64,000 bases of DNA from an uncultured Draconibacterium sp. (GCF_913060805.1 NZ_CAJXTC010000012.1:1-64000), one strand, 5' to 3'. Counted from the first letter of the stretch, positions 33,858 to 44,906 are shown. Made by a program: numbers and translations. The notes: generated by a model not told the origin, from the sequence alone.

Positions 33858-34949
33858 ATGAATAATGAGAAATGGAATGAAATCTGCTTTTTGTTATCCG
33901 ATAATATTCGGTCTGACATGAGTGAAAGTGATTTTGAGAAAAATGTAATTCAAGCATTGAGAGTTTTAGATTGGAAAGAATATTTGGGGGATATTCAAAT
34001 CCGACCGTCATTTCAAATCGGAGCATCAAACAGAATTACACCAGATTTTGTAATTAATTCATCGGAAAAAAGAAACGTGTTTGTAATTGAGATTAAACAA
34101 CCAAGTCTTCCTTTAAATACTAATTTTCAACAACAATTATTTTCATATATGCGTCAACTAAAACTTGAGTATGGAATTTTAATTGGTCAAGTAATTCAAA
34201 TGTTTTATGACGGTGATTTGGCAAACCACGACGACCCTGTTTTACTCGAAACGATTTTATTTGAAAAAGATAATCCCAAAGGAGTTAAATTCGTTGAGTT
34301 ATTTAGCAAGGAAAGTTTCAGTACTGAATCATTGAAGTTATTCACGACAAACTCGCTCAAAAAAATAAATCGCCGAGCTGACAAAAAAATATTGGCGCAA
34401 AAAATCTTGTCAACGAACTACGAAAATGAAGTGAAAAAATTGATTAAGCAAGACTTTTTAAATCAATACGACAGCGAGCTAATTGACACTGTTTTAAATG
34501 AAATTTCAATAAATATTTCAAATCAAAATCAGGAAATAATTGGACGACCAGAATTGCAATCCAGAATTTTTGAAAAACCTGTAACTAATAGTTCAAGGGA
34601 CAAAACAAAATACATAATTAACGGAACAGGACAAAAACTTGGGAAAAATAGGTTTGTTTTGGAATTGGTTCGAGCGTATTTAAGAAATAAACCAACGGAT
34701 TTTATGAGCTTAAAAAACATTTTTAGGGATGATTTTCAAGGTTCAATTGGCGTAATTAACAGACTTGACTACGTTGAGACAAAATATGCAAATAAATCCG
34801 ACAAAAGACATTTCACAGGTAAAGACGAAATTTTAAAAAGTTCAGATAATGTAAAATTCGTTGTTTCTACACAATGGGGAAAAGGTAATATCGATAGCAT
34901 CGTGGATTTAGGAAGAAAATTAGGATTTAAGATTGAAGAAATCGAATAA
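33858..34949 (+). CDS. HsdR N-terminal-like PD-(D/E)XK nuclease protein
   Basis: 363 residues. The N-terminal half is a type I R-protein N-terminal-like nuclease: SDFEKNVIQALRVLDW, NRITPDFVINSSEKRNVFVI and EIKQP give the D...E-x-K triad. The middle is helical; the C-terminal about 100 residues (MSLKNIFRDDFQGSIGVINR; VVSTQWGKGNIDSIVDLGRK) are a second domain that I do not recognise. A stand-alone nuclease of this type suggests restriction of foreign DNA. Third gene in the cassette-like series. Confidence 0.65.
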   Translation: MNNEKWNEICFLLSDNIRSDMSESDFEKNVIQALRVLDWKEYLGDIQIRPSFQIGASNRITPDFVINSSEKRNVFVIEIKQPSLPLNTNFQQQLFSYMRQLKLEYGILIGQVIQMFYDGDLANHDDPVLLETILFEKDNPKGVKFVELFSKESFSTESLKLFTTNSLKKINRRADKKILAQKILSTNYENEVKKLIKQDFLNQYDSELIDTVLNEISINISNQNQEIIGRPELQSRIFEKPVTNSSRDKTKYIINGTGQKLGKNRFVLELVRAYLRNKPTDFMSLKNIFRDDFQGSIGVINRLDYVETKYANKSDKRHFTGKDEILKSSDNVKFVVSTQWGKGNIDSIVDLGRKLGFKIEEIE

Positions 34950-35030
34950 AAGCCTGTTGTTAACACAGTGCAAATTGCAGGGCGGGGTTTGGAGGTACGC
35001 CGACTACGGATTATTACATCGTTATACTTA
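34950..35030 (+). repeat. attC-like element after the third cassette gene
   Basis: Begins TGTTGTTAACACAGTG, contains GCAGGGCGGGG and ends in ATCGTTATACTT (GTTAT core at 35021). Same boundary logic as the two preceding elements. Confidence 0.35.
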
Positions 35031-35122
35031 TCTAATAACAACATATTGTTGCGAACATTATAAATATGATTTACAAGAATTAGAAAAATGTAAGCTAATA
35101 CAGGAATACAAAAAATAGCAAC

Positions 35123-35470
35123 ATGTATCAACCCAAAAACAAAATTCCACAACTACGCCGTGAAGTAGTTTTAAAAAACATCAAACCTTTTACCATGGCG
35201 CATATAGCCAGCCGTTTTGCAGAAGCCCAAAATATGTTGGTATTCGATTTACTGGAAAAGCTGTTAGATCGTGAGTCAACTGCCAGGGATTACGATAATG
35301 TAGAACGTGTACAGAGTTTTAAACACGATGGCGAAGATGTGTATTATTGCGGGGTTAAAATTGGCAAACTTGTAATAGGAGGCGATAAAAATATGTTGTT
35401 GTCGCTGCTAAAACGAAAGGATATTTACGCTTATTTTGTTCCTGACAATGGATTGGAGGATAGTTTCTAA
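35123..35470 (+). CDS. Hypothetical protein
   Basis: 115 residues, begins MYQPKNKIPQLRREVVLKNI; soluble, mixed alpha/beta (EAQNMLVFDLLEKLLDRES; YYCGVKIGKLVIGGDKNMLL). No family recognised. Composition is closer to the tra region than to the AT-rich cassette genes, so it may be ICE backbone. Confidence 0.6.
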   Translation: MYQPKNKIPQLRREVVLKNIKPFTMAHIASRFAEAQNMLVFDLLEKLLDRESTARDYDNVERVQSFKHDGEDVYYCGVKIGKLVIGGDKNMLLSLLKRKDIYAYFVPDNGLEDSF

Positions 35471-35770
35471 ACACTTAATACAGAATTTTCCCCGACGTTT
35501 TCCCCGACGTTTCCCCGACACTCCCACTTGCTTCCATTCTAAAATCGACTACCACTTAATCAAATTAATATTGATAATCCGGTAATGTGGAATTGTAAGC
35601 TTCCGGTTTGTATCAATTTAGTTCAAACAAAATAATTTGCACTTCTCTCGATAAAATAGATTTGACGAATTACGCCACCTCCACCCAACCAAAGCCAAAT
35701 GCTGCCAGCCTTATAATAAACAGCCCAATCAACGATACATTCGCTTTTAAATCATTAAAAGAAATGTATC
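35471..35770. repeat. 300-bp gap with three TTTTCCCCGACG tandem repeats
   Basis: At about 35487-35520 the sequence reads TTTTCCCCGACG twice and then TTTCCCCGAC, a 12-, 12- and 11-bp tandem. The rest of the gap shows no gene or strong hairpin. It lies ahead of the DUF3945 gene and could hold a protein-binding site. Confidence 0.4.
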
Positions 35771-37147
35771 ATGGAACAAAAAAACAATGACCAGGAAGTA
35801 TTACTGGTTAAAGAAAAAAACGAAGCAAAACTAAAAGCCGTAAGTGGTTTTGATGCAAAAGGCCAACTAAAAACAGAGGCTCCCAAACAAGCCAATGCAG
35901 GTGGTTTCTTAAAAATCGACAGGCACAGCAATCCGCTGGAGAATTTCTTTACCAATTTTAACCGACAGTATAAAAATCCTACCGATTTTCAGTTTTACAA
36001 GGTACAGGCCAACCTGGTGGAGAAGACAGCAACCGTTCTGGAAAAGATGTTAAAGAAACCGGAAACCCCGTCCAACAAAGAGATGCTGGAGAAGCATGAG
36101 GTAAAACCCGGTGACTTTTCGAAAGAACAATCTCAGGAGAAACGGCCCAATCTGATTGATGAGAACAAAGTTGACTGGTCGCAATTGGAAATGTTGGGTG
36201 TCTCAAAAGATTTTCTAAAAAACACAAAAAATCTTGAGCCCATGTTAAACTACCAGAAGTCGCCAGGTTTGATTCCGATCACCATTAAAACCGATAACCT
36301 GAACATCCGAACCGATGCACGGTTGGCCTTGCGTCAGGACGAAAATGGAGATTTTAAACTGGCCGTTCATGCCGTTCGCAACAATCCCGAACTCGACCGT
36401 CCGTATTTTGGTGTCACCTTAACTGACGAGGACAAACAAAACCTGCTGAAAACCGGAAATGCCGGAAGAATTGTGCATCCACAGTATAAAGAGGGAGAGA
36501 GCACACCGGTATTTTTATCCATTGATAAACTCACCAACGAACTTGTTGCCGCGCGAGCTGATAAAATAAAAATTCCCGATGAAATTAAAGGCGCGAAGCT
36601 CGATGAAAACCAAAGGAAAGAGCTGGCCGAAGGACGCTCAATTTACGTGGAAGGCATGACTGCCCGTAGTGGAAAAGAGTTTAATGCTCACCTGCAAATC
36701 GATGCCGATAAACGAGGTATAGGTTTCCGATTTGATAATCAGCAGCAGCAAGGGCAAAACAAAAACGAACAAAAACAAGTGCGTATTCCCAATTCTCTTC
36801 TGGGAAAGGAACTAACTGAGGACCAGCAACAGAAACTGGAAAAGCGGGAAACCATTTATGTTGCCGGAATGAAAGACAAAAAAGGCGAGGAGTTTAATGC
36901 TTACATAAAGGTCAACGACGAAAAAGGTAAGCTGGATTTTTACAAATGGAATCCTGATAAAGCCCAAACCAAAGGAGCAGAAGTAATTCCGGATAACAAG
37001 AGCAAAACCCAGGTAGCGGTTAATTCTGAAGGAAAAACCAATGAGGCGACCAAAGACGTAAAAGAACCGCTGAAAAAGGATCAGGTGAATCCGTCAGAAC
37101 GTCAGCAAACCACAAAACGAAGCCGGGCCAAATCGCACTCCATGTAA
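35771..37147 (+). CDS. DUF4099/DUF3945-type ICE protein
   Basis: 458 residues, highly charged. Two repeats in the second half match DUF3945: IPDEIKGAKLDENQRKELAE followed by IYVEGMTARSGKEFNAHLQ, and IPNSLLGKELTEDQQQKLEK followed by IYVAGMKDKKGEEFNAYIK. The region before (VDWSQLEMLGVSKDFLKN; LNYQKSPGLIPI) fits DUF4099. Such proteins accompany DUF1896 and large methylase/helicase genes on Bacteroidota conjugative elements. Function unknown. Confidence 0.85.
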   Translation: MEQKNNDQEVLLVKEKNEAKLKAVSGFDAKGQLKTEAPKQANAGGFLKIDRHSNPLENFFTNFNRQYKNPTDFQFYKVQANLVEKTATVLEKMLKKPETPSNKEMLEKHEVKPGDFSKEQSQEKRPNLIDENKVDWSQLEMLGVSKDFLKNTKNLEPMLNYQKSPGLIPITIKTDNLNIRTDARLALRQDENGDFKLAVHAVRNNPELDRPYFGVTLTDEDKQNLLKTGNAGRIVHPQYKEGESTPVFLSIDKLTNELVAARADKIKIPDEIKGAKLDENQRKELAEGRSIYVEGMTARSGKEFNAHLQIDADKRGIGFRFDNQQQQGQNKNEQKQVRIPNSLLGKELTEDQQQKLEKRETIYVAGMKDKKGEEFNAYIKVNDEKGKLDFYKWNPDKAQTKGAEVIPDNKSKTQVAVNSEGKTNEATKDVKEPLKKDQVNPSERQQTTKRSRAKSHSM

Positions 37148-37254
37148 AACTCAAATCAATAGAATTTCCTTTTTATCAAAGCGTTCGGATAAACTACGGG
37201 CGCTTATTTTTCCCTCTTCAATTCAAAACATTTTAAAATTCAAATTTCAAAGTC

Positions 37255-37689
37255 ATGAAAACAACACCTAAAGAACTCTCATGGTTTAAATTGTCATTAC
37301 TTCACTTTTTATACGAAAGTCATCCTGAGTTAACAGACGATAACGATCTTCTTAATACCCGTAGTGATCTTGCGGCAGAATGCTATTCGCAGGCCGTTAA
37401 AAACGGGCACAACCACCAGGAAGCTGAAGAACTGGCACATAAAGAATTGTACAAAGGGCTTCACTTTTCAAAACACGATACGCTTGTAACCATTATCTGG
37501 AATGAGTTTCCGGGAATAATCCCATTGGAAGAAGCCAAAGAGTTTGCCGTTCGGTTTTTGCCGGAAGTAGTTCCGGTTTTTGAAAAATACAGGCTAAATG
37601 ATGAGTTTGCTTTTAGCTCTGAGTTCAACGATTTGTACACCGAGCTGACAGGAGCTATCGAAATCTGGCTGGAAGAACATGAGCTTTAA
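37255..37689 (+). CDS. DUF1896-type protein
   Basis: 144 residues, acidic, helical. [40 protein letters not shown] and FPEIV-like segments fit DUF1896, a small ICE protein of unknown function. Its end overlaps the start of the giant methylase/helicase gene by 11 bp, so the two are probably translated together and may act together. Confidence 0.8.
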   Translation: MKTTPKELSWFKLSLLHFLYESHPELTDDNDLLNTRSDLAAECYSQAVKNGHNHQEAEELAHKELYKGLHFSKHDTLVTIIWNEFPGIIPLEEAKEFAVRFLPEVVPVFEKYRLNDEFAFSSEFNDLYTELTGAIEIWLEEHEL

Positions 37690-40600
37690 TAAAGAACAGC
37701 ACCTGCGAGCAAATATTGAAGCCATTAAGGTTTGCTTTCGATTGGAGAAAGAAAATCGGAAACCGACAGCAGAAGAAACAAAAGCCCTGAAACAATATTC
37801 CGGTTTCGGGGCTTTAAAATGTATTCTTAATCCGATTGAAAATCTGTCGGATATTGACCGGTGGCCTGATTCCGAAGTGGGATTGTTTCCTGCCGTTGTG
37901 GAATTACATGATGTTTTAAAGAGAAATTCAAAAACAGCGCAACAATACAAGCTATACACAAATAGTCTGAAAAATTCCATCCTAAGCGCTTTTTATACTC
38001 CTCCTGAAATTGTCAATACAATATCAGAAGCATTTAAAAACAACCAACTTGAAGTATCCCGATTCCTTGATCCTTCTGCCGGTTTAGGCGAATTTATCTC
38101 CGCATTCAAAAAACAAAACGAGTTTCAAACAACAATAGGCTTTGAAAAGGATTTGCTAACAGGAAAAATTCTGAGCCAACTCTATCCTGGCGATAAAATA
38201 CAAATCAATGGTTTTGAGGAAATTGAAAGCAGTTACAATAATTATTTGAATGTGGTTTCCTCCAATATCCCCTTTGGCGACGTGGCCGCATTTGATATTT
38301 CCTATTTGAAAAGCCCTGACAGGGTTAAACAACAGGCGAGCAGAAGTATTCATAACTACTTTTTTCTGAAAGGCGTTGATGCATTAAAAGATGGAGGAGT
38401 CCTGGCTTTTATTACCTCACAGGGAGTAATGAACTCACCCAAAAACGAACCAATTCGCAGGCGCTTAATGGAGAATACTCATCTGATTTCGGCTATCCGT
38501 TTACCCAACAACCTTTTTAAGGATTATGCAGGAACAGAAGTTGGAAGCGATCTTGTAATCCTGCAAAAAGACAATCAAAAAGGAAAACAAACTCAACAGG
38601 AACAGGCTTTTGTACAAAGTGAAAAATTTTCCAGTGGAGTTTATAATAATACTTATTTCAACGACCTCCAGCGAGTAGTTCATACCAAAGGATATATCGA
38701 TACAGATCCCTATGGAAAACCGGCGCAGATATTTATTCATGAAGGCGGAATTCCCGGAATTGCATCCGATCTGAAAAAGATGTTGGATTCCGACTTAAGG
38801 ACAAGACTTAATCTTGAATTATTTCAGAAAGTGAATAATAACAAAACGGCGGTTGGTTTTTCAAAGAAAAGTCCATCCAGAGAATTATCGAAAGAACAAA
38901 CTCCCTTAAACCTATACGATCTTTTTGGTTTCAGTCAGGAAGAACGAATACAGACAAATAGTATCAAACGGCGCAAACAGCAAAAAACAAAAAGCAAACA
39001 ATTAAACCTGTTTGCTACCCCCGGAAAAGTAAATGGAACGATAAAAAATAGCAAAATCCCCACACTGCCAAATGAAAGAAATTATTCCGGAGAGTTACCG
39101 GCACATTATAAAAAAGGTTCGTTGGTAAAAGACAATAATCAGTTAGGTTACCTAAAGGAATGGAATGAAAATGGGGGGACTTTTAAACGTCTGCATTTAA
39201 GTTCTCAGCAGGAAACCAAAGCATTTTTATTTATACATCTCCGAGATGTCTATCAAAAGCTTTATCAAATTGAAGCCGATACGCAACAGGAAGATAAAGG
39301 CAGCCGTCAACTGCTTAACAAACATTACGATGAGTTTGTACGAAATTACGGTCAGTTAAACGATCCTAAAAATCTTGGGTTAATAAAAATGGATCCGTTC
39401 GCCAACGAGGTTTTGGCATTGGAACGAGGGGTGAATGGAGAACTGGTCAAAGCAGATATTTTTACACAGCCTGTTGCTTTTAATGCCAATGAACTGGATC
39501 AGGTGGACACACCGGAAGAAGCGCTGGCCGCATCATTAAATAAATTCGGAGAAGTACAAACCGATTACATGTTATCCCTCCTGGATGGAAAGAGCAGAGA
39601 GGAAATGGTTGACGAGCTACACGGGCGGATTTATTACAACCCGCTTATAAAAAACTATGAAGTTGCAGACCGTTTTGTTGCCGGGAATGTTGTTGAGAAA
39701 GCACAAAAGATAGAAGCCTATCTGAAAACTCATCCCAATGATGAAGCCTCACAGGAGTCGCTTAAAGCATTGCAAAATGCAATTCCAAAACCTATTGCCT
39801 TTGATGAACTTGATTTTAATTTTGGTGAGCGTTGGATACCGGCACACATCTATGGACAGTACGCCAGTCACTTGTTTAAAACAGTGGTTGATATTCATTA
39901 TTCGCCATCGGTAGATGAATTCTCAGTGAAAAACCAGTTTACAAATGCAAATATTTACGAAAAGTATGCCGTAAGGTCGCAGAGTCGCACCTACGATGGA
40001 ATAGCCCTGTTAAAGCATGCTTTAGTGAATACTACTCCCAACATTACCAAACGAATAATGGTTGGCGACAAAGAAGTAAAAGTTAAAGACAGCGAAGCCA
40101 TCCAATTAGCCAACAGTAAGATTGACGAGATAAGAAATGGATTTACAGATTGGCTAAACGAACAGAAATCGGAATTTAAACAGGATTTAAGCCATTTGTA
40201 TAACAATACTTTCAATTGTTATGTGCGACCAAATTACGATGGTTCGCATCAAATTTTCCCGAATCTCGATTTAAAGGCACTGGGTATAGAAGGTTTGTAC
40301 AACAGTCAGAAAGATGCCGTATGGATGTTAAAACAAAACGGAGGCGGTATTTGTGATCACGAAGTTGGAGCCGGGAAAACATTAATAATGTGTTGCGGTG
40401 CTTATGAAATGAAACGACTGAAACTAGCCAATAAACCTATGATTGTTGGATTAAAAGCCAATATCCACGAAATCGCACAAACTTTTCGGACGGCATATCC
40501 CTATGCAAAATTGCTTTATCCGGGCAAACAGGATTTTACGCCGTCAAAACGAGTCAAGATTTTTAACGACATTAAAAACAATTCATGGGATGCTATTATT

Positions 40601-42826
40601 CTTACGCACGACCAATTTGGAATGATACCTCAATCTCCTGAAGTGCAAAAGCAAATCCTACAGGCAGAGTTGGATAGTGTTGAAGAAAACCTTGAGGTAG
40701 TAAAAAGACAAGGAGGCGAAGTCTCTCGGGGAATGTTAAAGGGATTATTGAAGCGTCAACAAAACCTTGAGGTCAAACTGAAAACAATTGCCCATGACAT
40801 TGAAAACAGAAAAGACAATGTGATCGATTTTAAGATGATGGGCATTGATCATCTTTTTATTGATGAAAGCCACCGTTTTAAAAATCTGATGTTTAATACC
40901 CGTCATGACCGGGTGGCAGGAATGGGAAACCCTCAGGGAAGTCAGCGTGCTTTAAACATGTTGTTTGCCATTCGAACTATACAGGAACGAACCGGGAAAG
41001 ATCTGGGTGCAACTTTTTTGTCGGGAACAACTATTTCAAATTCGTTGACAGAATTGTTTTTGCTGTTTAAATACCTCCGTCCAAAAGAATTGGAACGCCA
41101 GCAGATAAAAACCTTTGATGCCTGGGCTGCCGTTTATGCAAAAAAAACCACTGACTATGAATTTTCAGTAACCAATGAAATTGTCCAGAAAGAACGATTC
41201 AGGTATTTTATAAAAGTACCAGAACTGGCAGCGTTTTATAATGAAATTACCGATTACCGAACAGCTAAGGATATTGGCATTGACCGGCCGGTAAAGAATG
41301 AAATACTATACAATATACCACCAACTCCGCAACAGGAAGATTTTATTAAAAAACTGGTAGCTTTTGCAAAAAATGGAGATGCGACTTTATTAGGCAGACC
41401 ACCTTTATCGGAAAGAGAAGAAAAGGCAAAAATGTTGATTGCGACCAACTATGCCCGGAAAATGTCTCTGGATATGCGGATGATCAGCCCGCATTACGAT
41501 GACCATATTGACAATAAGGCATCTCACTGTGCAGCGCAGATACATTCCTATTACAAGAAGTTCGATGAATATAAAGGTACGCAGTTTGTGTTCTCCGATC
41601 TGGGAACGTACAAACCAGGAGAATGGACTCCTTACAGCGAAATAAAAAGAAAACTGGTTGAAGATTATCATATTCCGGCACATGAAATACGATTTATTCA
41701 GGAAGCAAAAACAGAAAAAGCCAGGAAGACGCTCATTGCAGCGATGAACGAGGGGCGGATTCGTGTACTATTTGGATCGACCGATATGTTGGGAACAGGT
41801 GTAAATGCACAGAAAAGGGCAGTGGCACTGCATCATCTGGATTCTCCATGGCGACCATCGGATTTGGAACAGCGGGAGGGTAGGGCAATCCGCAAAGGAA
41901 ACGAAATTGCCAAGCTAGTCGCCGATAATAAGGTGGATGTCATTATTTATGCCGTTGAAAAGAGTTTGGATTCTTACAAGTTTAATTTGCTCCATAATAA
42001 ACAACTTTTTATTCAGCAGCTGAAAACCAATAACCTTGGTAAACGCACCATTGATGAAGGAAGCCTTGATGAAAAGTCAGGCATGAACTTTTCAGAGTAT
42101 GTGGCCATTCTTTCAGGAAATACCGATTTATTGGAAAAGGCAAAATTGGAGAAACGTATCGCAGCATTGGAAAGTGAACGACAAGCTTTTAATAGAAGTA
42201 AGTCAACAGCGCGTTTTCGACTGGAAGATATTCATCAGAGTATTGAATCGCATCAGGGAATAATTACAAAAATGCAGACTGATTGGACGGTATTTAATGG
42301 TGCTCTTCAAAAGGATGAGTCGGGAAATATTATTAATGCGATAAGAATTGACGGATTGAATGGTTCAAATCCTAAACTTGTAGGAGCCAGACTTAATGAG
42401 ATTAGCGAGTCGATCAGAACAGATAATGAGTTCCGAAAAATAGGAAGTTTGTATGGCTTTTTGATCCTGGTAAAAACCGAAGCGAGTATGAAAGATGGAT
42501 TTGATTTCAAAGAAAACCGGTTTTTCGTTGAGGGAAAGAGCGGATTAAGATATACACACAACAACGGTCATATTGCCAAAGATCCAAAGTTGGCAAGCAG
42601 TAGTTTTATGAGGGCCATAGAACGGATTCCGTATTTAATTGATAACCATAAAAAGTATATGGAGAATGCGGGAAAAGATATTCCGGTTTTGGAAGAAGTT
42701 GTGAATAGTGCCTGGAGAAAAGAAGGTGAATTAAAAGAATTAAGGATAGAGTTAGTAAAGTTGGAAAGAAAAATACATCATAATCTTGTTGATAATGAGA
42801 CTCAAAATGTAAAAGTATCCATTTAG
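37679..42826 (+). CDS. Giant N6-adenine methylase/SF2 helicase fusion
   Basis: 1715 residues. The methylase-like N-terminal part has AdoMet motif [11 protein letters not shown] at 130-139 and [10 protein letters not shown], where NIPF replaces the usual NPPY. The helicase part has Walker A at 897-901 ([13 protein letters not shown]), the DESH box at 1062-1065 ([12 protein letters not shown]), [11 protein letters not shown] and the motif VI-like [15 protein letters not shown] coiled-coil tail follows. This protein type is a standard cargo of Bacteroidota ICEs, thought to protect or process transferred DNA, but is not biochemically proven. Confidence 0.88.
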   Translation: MSFNKEQHLRANIEAIKVCFRLEKENRKPTAEETKALKQYSGFGALKCILNPIENLSDIDRWPDSEVGLFPAVVELHDVLKRNSKTAQQYKLYTNSLKNSILSAFYTPPEIVNTISEAFKNNQLEVSRFLDPSAGLGEFISAFKKQNEFQTTIGFEKDLLTGKILSQLYPGDKIQINGFEEIESSYNNYLNVVSSNIPFGDVAAFDISYLKSPDRVKQQASRSIHNYFFLKGVDALKDGGVLAFITSQGVMNSPKNEPIRRRLMENTHLISAIRLPNNLFKDYAGTEVGSDLVILQKDNQKGKQTQQEQAFVQSEKFSSGVYNNTYFNDLQRVVHTKGYIDTDPYGKPAQIFIHEGGIPGIASDLKKMLDSDLRTRLNLELFQKVNNNKTAVGFSKKSPSRELSKEQTPLNLYDLFGFSQEERIQTNSIKRRKQQKTKSKQLNLFATPGKVNGTIKNSKIPTLPNERNYSGELPAHYKKGSLVKDNNQLGYLKEWNENGGTFKRLHLSSQQETKAFLFIHLRDVYQKLYQIEADTQQEDKGSRQLLNKHYDEFVRNYGQLNDPKNLGLIKMDPFANEVLALERGVNGELVKADIFTQPVAFNANELDQVDTPEEALAASLNKFGEVQTDYMLSLLDGKSREEMVDELHGRIYYNPLIKNYEVADRFVAGNVVEKAQKIEAYLKTHPNDEASQESLKALQNAIPKPIAFDELDFNFGERWIPAHIYGQYASHLFKTVVDIHYSPSVDEFSVKNQFTNANIYEKYAVRSQSRTYDGIALLKHALVNTTPNITKRIMVGDKEVKVKDSEAIQLANSKIDEIRNGFTDWLNEQKSEFKQDLSHLYNNTFNCYVRPNYDGSHQIFPNLDLKALGIEGLYNSQKDAVWMLKQNGGGICDHEVGAGKTLIMCCGAYEMKRLKLANKPMIVGLKANIHEIAQTFRTAYPYAKLLYPGKQDFTPSKRVKIFNDIKNNSWDAIILTHDQFGMIPQSPEVQKQILQAELDSVEENLEVVKRQGGEVSRGMLKGLLKRQQNLEVKLKTIAHDIENRKDNVIDFKMMGIDHLFIDESHRFKNLMFNTRHDRVAGMGNPQGSQRALNMLFAIRTIQERTGKDLGATFLSGTTISNSLTELFLLFKYLRPKELERQQIKTFDAWAAVYAKKTTDYEFSVTNEIVQKERFRYFIKVPELAAFYNEITDYRTAKDIGIDRPVKNEILYNIPPTPQQEDFIKKLVAFAKNGDATLLGRPPLSEREEKAKMLIATNYARKMSLDMRMISPHYDDHIDNKASHCAAQIHSYYKKFDEYKGTQFVFSDLGTYKPGEWTPYSEIKRKLVEDYHIPAHEIRFIQEAKTEKARKTLIAAMNEGRIRVLFGSTDMLGTGVNAQKRAVALHHLDSPWRPSDLEQREGRAIRKGNEIAKLVADNKVDVIIYAVEKSLDSYKFNLLHNKQLFIQQLKTNNLGKRTIDEGSLDEKSGMNFSEYVAILSGNTDLLEKAKLEKRIAALESERQAFNRSKSTARFRLEDIHQSIESHQGIITKMQTDWTVFNGALQKDESGNIINAIRIDGLNGSNPKLVGARLNEISESIRTDNEFRKIGSLYGFLILVKTEASMKDGFDFKENRFFVEGKSGLRYTHNNGHIAKDPKLASSSFMRAIERIPYLIDNHKKYMENAGKDIPVLEEVVNSAWRKEGELKELRIELVKLERKIHHNLVDNETQNVKVSI

Positions 42827-42968
42827 ATTATAACGTCTTAATTATTAATATGTTGAGTAGGAGGTTGTGTCATTATTTTTGTGAATATGCACATGGATGT
42901 CAATTGATTGATTAGTAGAATGGTATGGAATTTGTTTTTCTAACCATGTCAAACACAAATCTTTAAAC

Positions 42969-43823
42969 ATGATAAAAAATAAGAGCACACGATTACTTCT
43001 CGAATTGAATAACGAGTTAACATTACTGAAAATTCGTGAACTGGACACCATCAAACAAGCCTCAATGGCAATCGGAGTTTGCCGGGATACCCTTTCTGTC
43101 GTAAAAGAGTTGGTTATCAGTAACAGTTTTGAAAATGAGCTGGAGGAACTGTACTTTTTCAAAAAGATTAAGCCGGAGTTTTTTAGTAAGCTGATTTACT
43201 ATACCGAGATTTTGCGTATTGAAACACATCGTCCACATTCGAACCGGAAATTTCAGATTAAGTACCTTAAAGGCGAGTTCAGCAAAAGTCAGGAATACAT
43301 GAAATCGAACTATGAGTTTTGCCAATATTATAAGGGTGGGCAAACACATCTCGATGAAAAGTATTTTAAAAGAAACGGGCATGGGGCACCTTCTGCTAAC
43401 GGTAATTACAGTCATTTTGTTAATCCTGAATTTAGTACATCGCATGATGAAGTTGTTGCTTACATCATTGCCCATGAGGGATTGGAAAGGTATCTTGACT
43501 GTGAAATAATAAAGCTAAGAAAGAATAAACAACCGGTATTGGCGAAAGATTTGAAAGGAAAGTCCGTCATTAAATGGACTGCTCCCAAAGTTGCACTTAT
43601 CGAACTCATTTATGCATTACATAGCCACAATTGCTTCAATAACGGGAACATTGATGTGATAGAAATAATAAGATTCTTTGAGCAGATTTTAGACATCGAA
43701 CTGAATAAATCATACCGGACTTTTATCGATATTAAGGAACGACAAAATGAAAAAACGAAATTCCTACTAGAGTTACAAAAAGCATTAAGAAAAAGACTTG
43801 ACGATCTGGATAAGTTGAATTGA
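42969..43823 (+). CDS. rteC: RteC-domain regulatory protein
   Basis: 284 residues: LYFFKKIKPEFFSKLIYYTE, CQYYKGGQTHLDEKYFKR, DLKGKSVIKWTAPKVALIEL and IYALHSHNCFNNGNIDVIEI are hallmarks of RteC. In CTnDOT, RteC activates excision genes. Here it lies next to two excisionase-like HTH genes, consistent with an excision control module, although no RteA/RteB two-component pair is in the window. Confidence 0.9.
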   Translation: MIKNKSTRLLLELNNELTLLKIRELDTIKQASMAIGVCRDTLSVVKELVISNSFENELEELYFFKKIKPEFFSKLIYYTEILRIETHRPHSNRKFQIKYLKGEFSKSQEYMKSNYEFCQYYKGGQTHLDEKYFKRNGHGAPSANGNYSHFVNPEFSTSHDEVVAYIIAHEGLERYLDCEIIKLRKNKQPVLAKDLKGKSVIKWTAPKVALIELIYALHSHNCFNNGNIDVIEIIRFFEQILDIELNKSYRTFIDIKERQNEKTKFLLELQKALRKRLDDLDKLN

Positions 43824-43846
43824 GTTTTTGTTACTGGATTTTCATA

Positions 43847-44134
43847 CTAAAGATTTTTATAGCCTTTGTGAATAAAATTCGTCACGTCGGATTCGAGATA
43901 ATAGACTTTTCTTCCGATTAATCGATAGGGTAATTTCCCGGAAGTACGAAAACGTTGCAAAGTTCGTGTACTTACTTTTAATAAAAGGCAGAGGTCTTGG
44001 TTGTCCAGTAAAATTTCATCATCGATTTTAGGAGTTATCGAGTTATCCTGACGGTCAATTTTGCGGTTAAGTTTTTCAATTTGACTTGTTAACTTATTCA
44101 TCCAGGAATCAAAATATTTTTGGTCGATATACAT
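43847..44134 (-). CDS. Helix-turn-helix excisionase-like protein
   Basis: 95 residues. After an N-terminal coil (NKLTSQIEKLNRKIDRQDNS) a MerR/excisionase-type HTH reads LLDNQDLCLLLKVSTRTLQR, then RTSGKLPYRLIGRKVYYLE. It lies 19 bp after a paralogous gene on the same strand. Likely directionality factor or regulator of the ICE. Confidence 0.85.
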   Translation of the reverse strand: MYIDQKYFDSWMNKLTSQIEKLNRKIDRQDNSITPKIDDEILLDNQDLCLLLKVSTRTLQRFRTSGKLPYRLIGRKVYYLESDVTNFIHKGYKNL

Positions 44135-44153
44135 GCCTTAAGGTTTTAGGGGA

Positions 44154-44495
44154 TTATTGACCAAATGAAATGCCTTGCGTAATATATCTTTTTCGCAGGT
44201 CGTCCAGTGTTTTCTGATCGGTTGGGATTATCCTTTCCTGAAGTGAATTTTCGATATCGGAAAGTTTATACAAACATTTGCCTCTTAATATGGTGTAGCT
44301 AATCAAATTCTCTTTACGGAGGCGCTGAAGCGTCCGGGTGCTTATTTTTAATAAATCAGCTACCTCATTACTGTTAAGCCAAACTTCAGGGATAGATTCT
44401 GAAGTAGAACTCTTGCTGGTAACATACTGGGCGATACTATCAATTCTTTTAATCAGTTCCTGATATGCCTTGCTTTCAATCGTTATTACTTCCAT
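44154..44495 (-). CDS. Helix-turn-helix excisionase-like protein, paralogue
   Basis: 113 residues from the Met at 44495 (MEVITIESKAYQELIKRIDS; the frame opens at 44516). HTH: WLNSNEVADLLKISTRTLQR, then LISYTILRGKCLYKLSDIE. Same family as its downstream neighbour, sharing KxSTRTLQR. Tandem genes of this type are common near the ends of Bacteroidota ICEs. It is the last ICE gene that I can support here. Confidence 0.85.
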   Translation of the reverse strand: MEVITIESKAYQELIKRIDSIAQYVTSKSSTSESIPEVWLNSNEVADLLKISTRTLQRLRKENLISYTILRGKCLYKLSDIENSLQERIIPTDQKTLDDLRKRYITQGISFGQ

Positions 44496-44516
44496 GAGCA
44501 TTAATGTTTGAAACAA

Positions 44517-44906
44517 AGGTTAAAAGTTTCAAGCATTCTCTTTCCCAACCTTTTCCCAAGTTGGTAGAAAATTATTTAATAGCAGCTGTTAAAATGAAGT
44601 ATAAGGGCTCTAAATCAGCTTCATGAATGAGTTTGTTTTTTGTTGTTGGTAAAGTTTCTCGAACCCGGTAAAATAATGACATAAAAGTATAATTAGTTGA
44701 TAGATTGACATGTTGGCATATACGAAAAGAAATCATGAAGTAAAATTGTACGAATACAAATTCTATATAAACTAGAAGAACTTGATTGCGGTCGAAATCA
44801 GCAAAAGGAATAGAATGAAAGTTATCCAAACTAGTATGTCTAAAAATGTATTAATCGGCCAAAATCAAATTGTACAAATTTTGGAAACGAATTGTGCAAA
44901 TTTAAT
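44517..44906. other. Gap between ICE and prophage, no gene seen
   Basis: AT-rich stretch with no supported gene. It contains three TTGTACAA-like sites described separately and a small CCAAC/GTTGG hairpin near 44550. A copy of the tRNA-Asp 3' end, which would mark the right ICE end, was not found here. Confidence 0.5.
44746..44899. promoter_or_regulatory. TTGTRCAA operator-like sites ahead of the ncRNA
   Basis: Palindromic TTGTACAA at 44870-44877 and TTGTGCAA at 44892-44899, exactly 22 bp apart (two helical turns), flank a TTTTG at 44879-44883. A third, weaker copy, TTGTACGA, is at 44746. Phased palindromes over a promoter suggest a repressor or activator. Confidence 0.5.

Larger units (their letters stand above)
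1..44516. mobile_element. Integrative conjugative element at tRNA-Asp
   Basis: Integrase next to the tRNA, relaxase, coupling protein, tra genes, RteC and HTH excision-type genes, with restriction and defence cargo. The left boundary is the tRNA; the right boundary is approximate because no second attachment core was found. Confidence 0.8.

Noticed and set aside
34933-35118. Small open frame after the HsdR_N-like gene
   Set aside because: It runs through the attC-like element and overlaps the end of the preceding gene; composition is not convincing.
44572-44829. 85-codon open frame in the ICE-prophage gap
   Set aside because: Low-complexity AT-rich codons, no family, and no start context.
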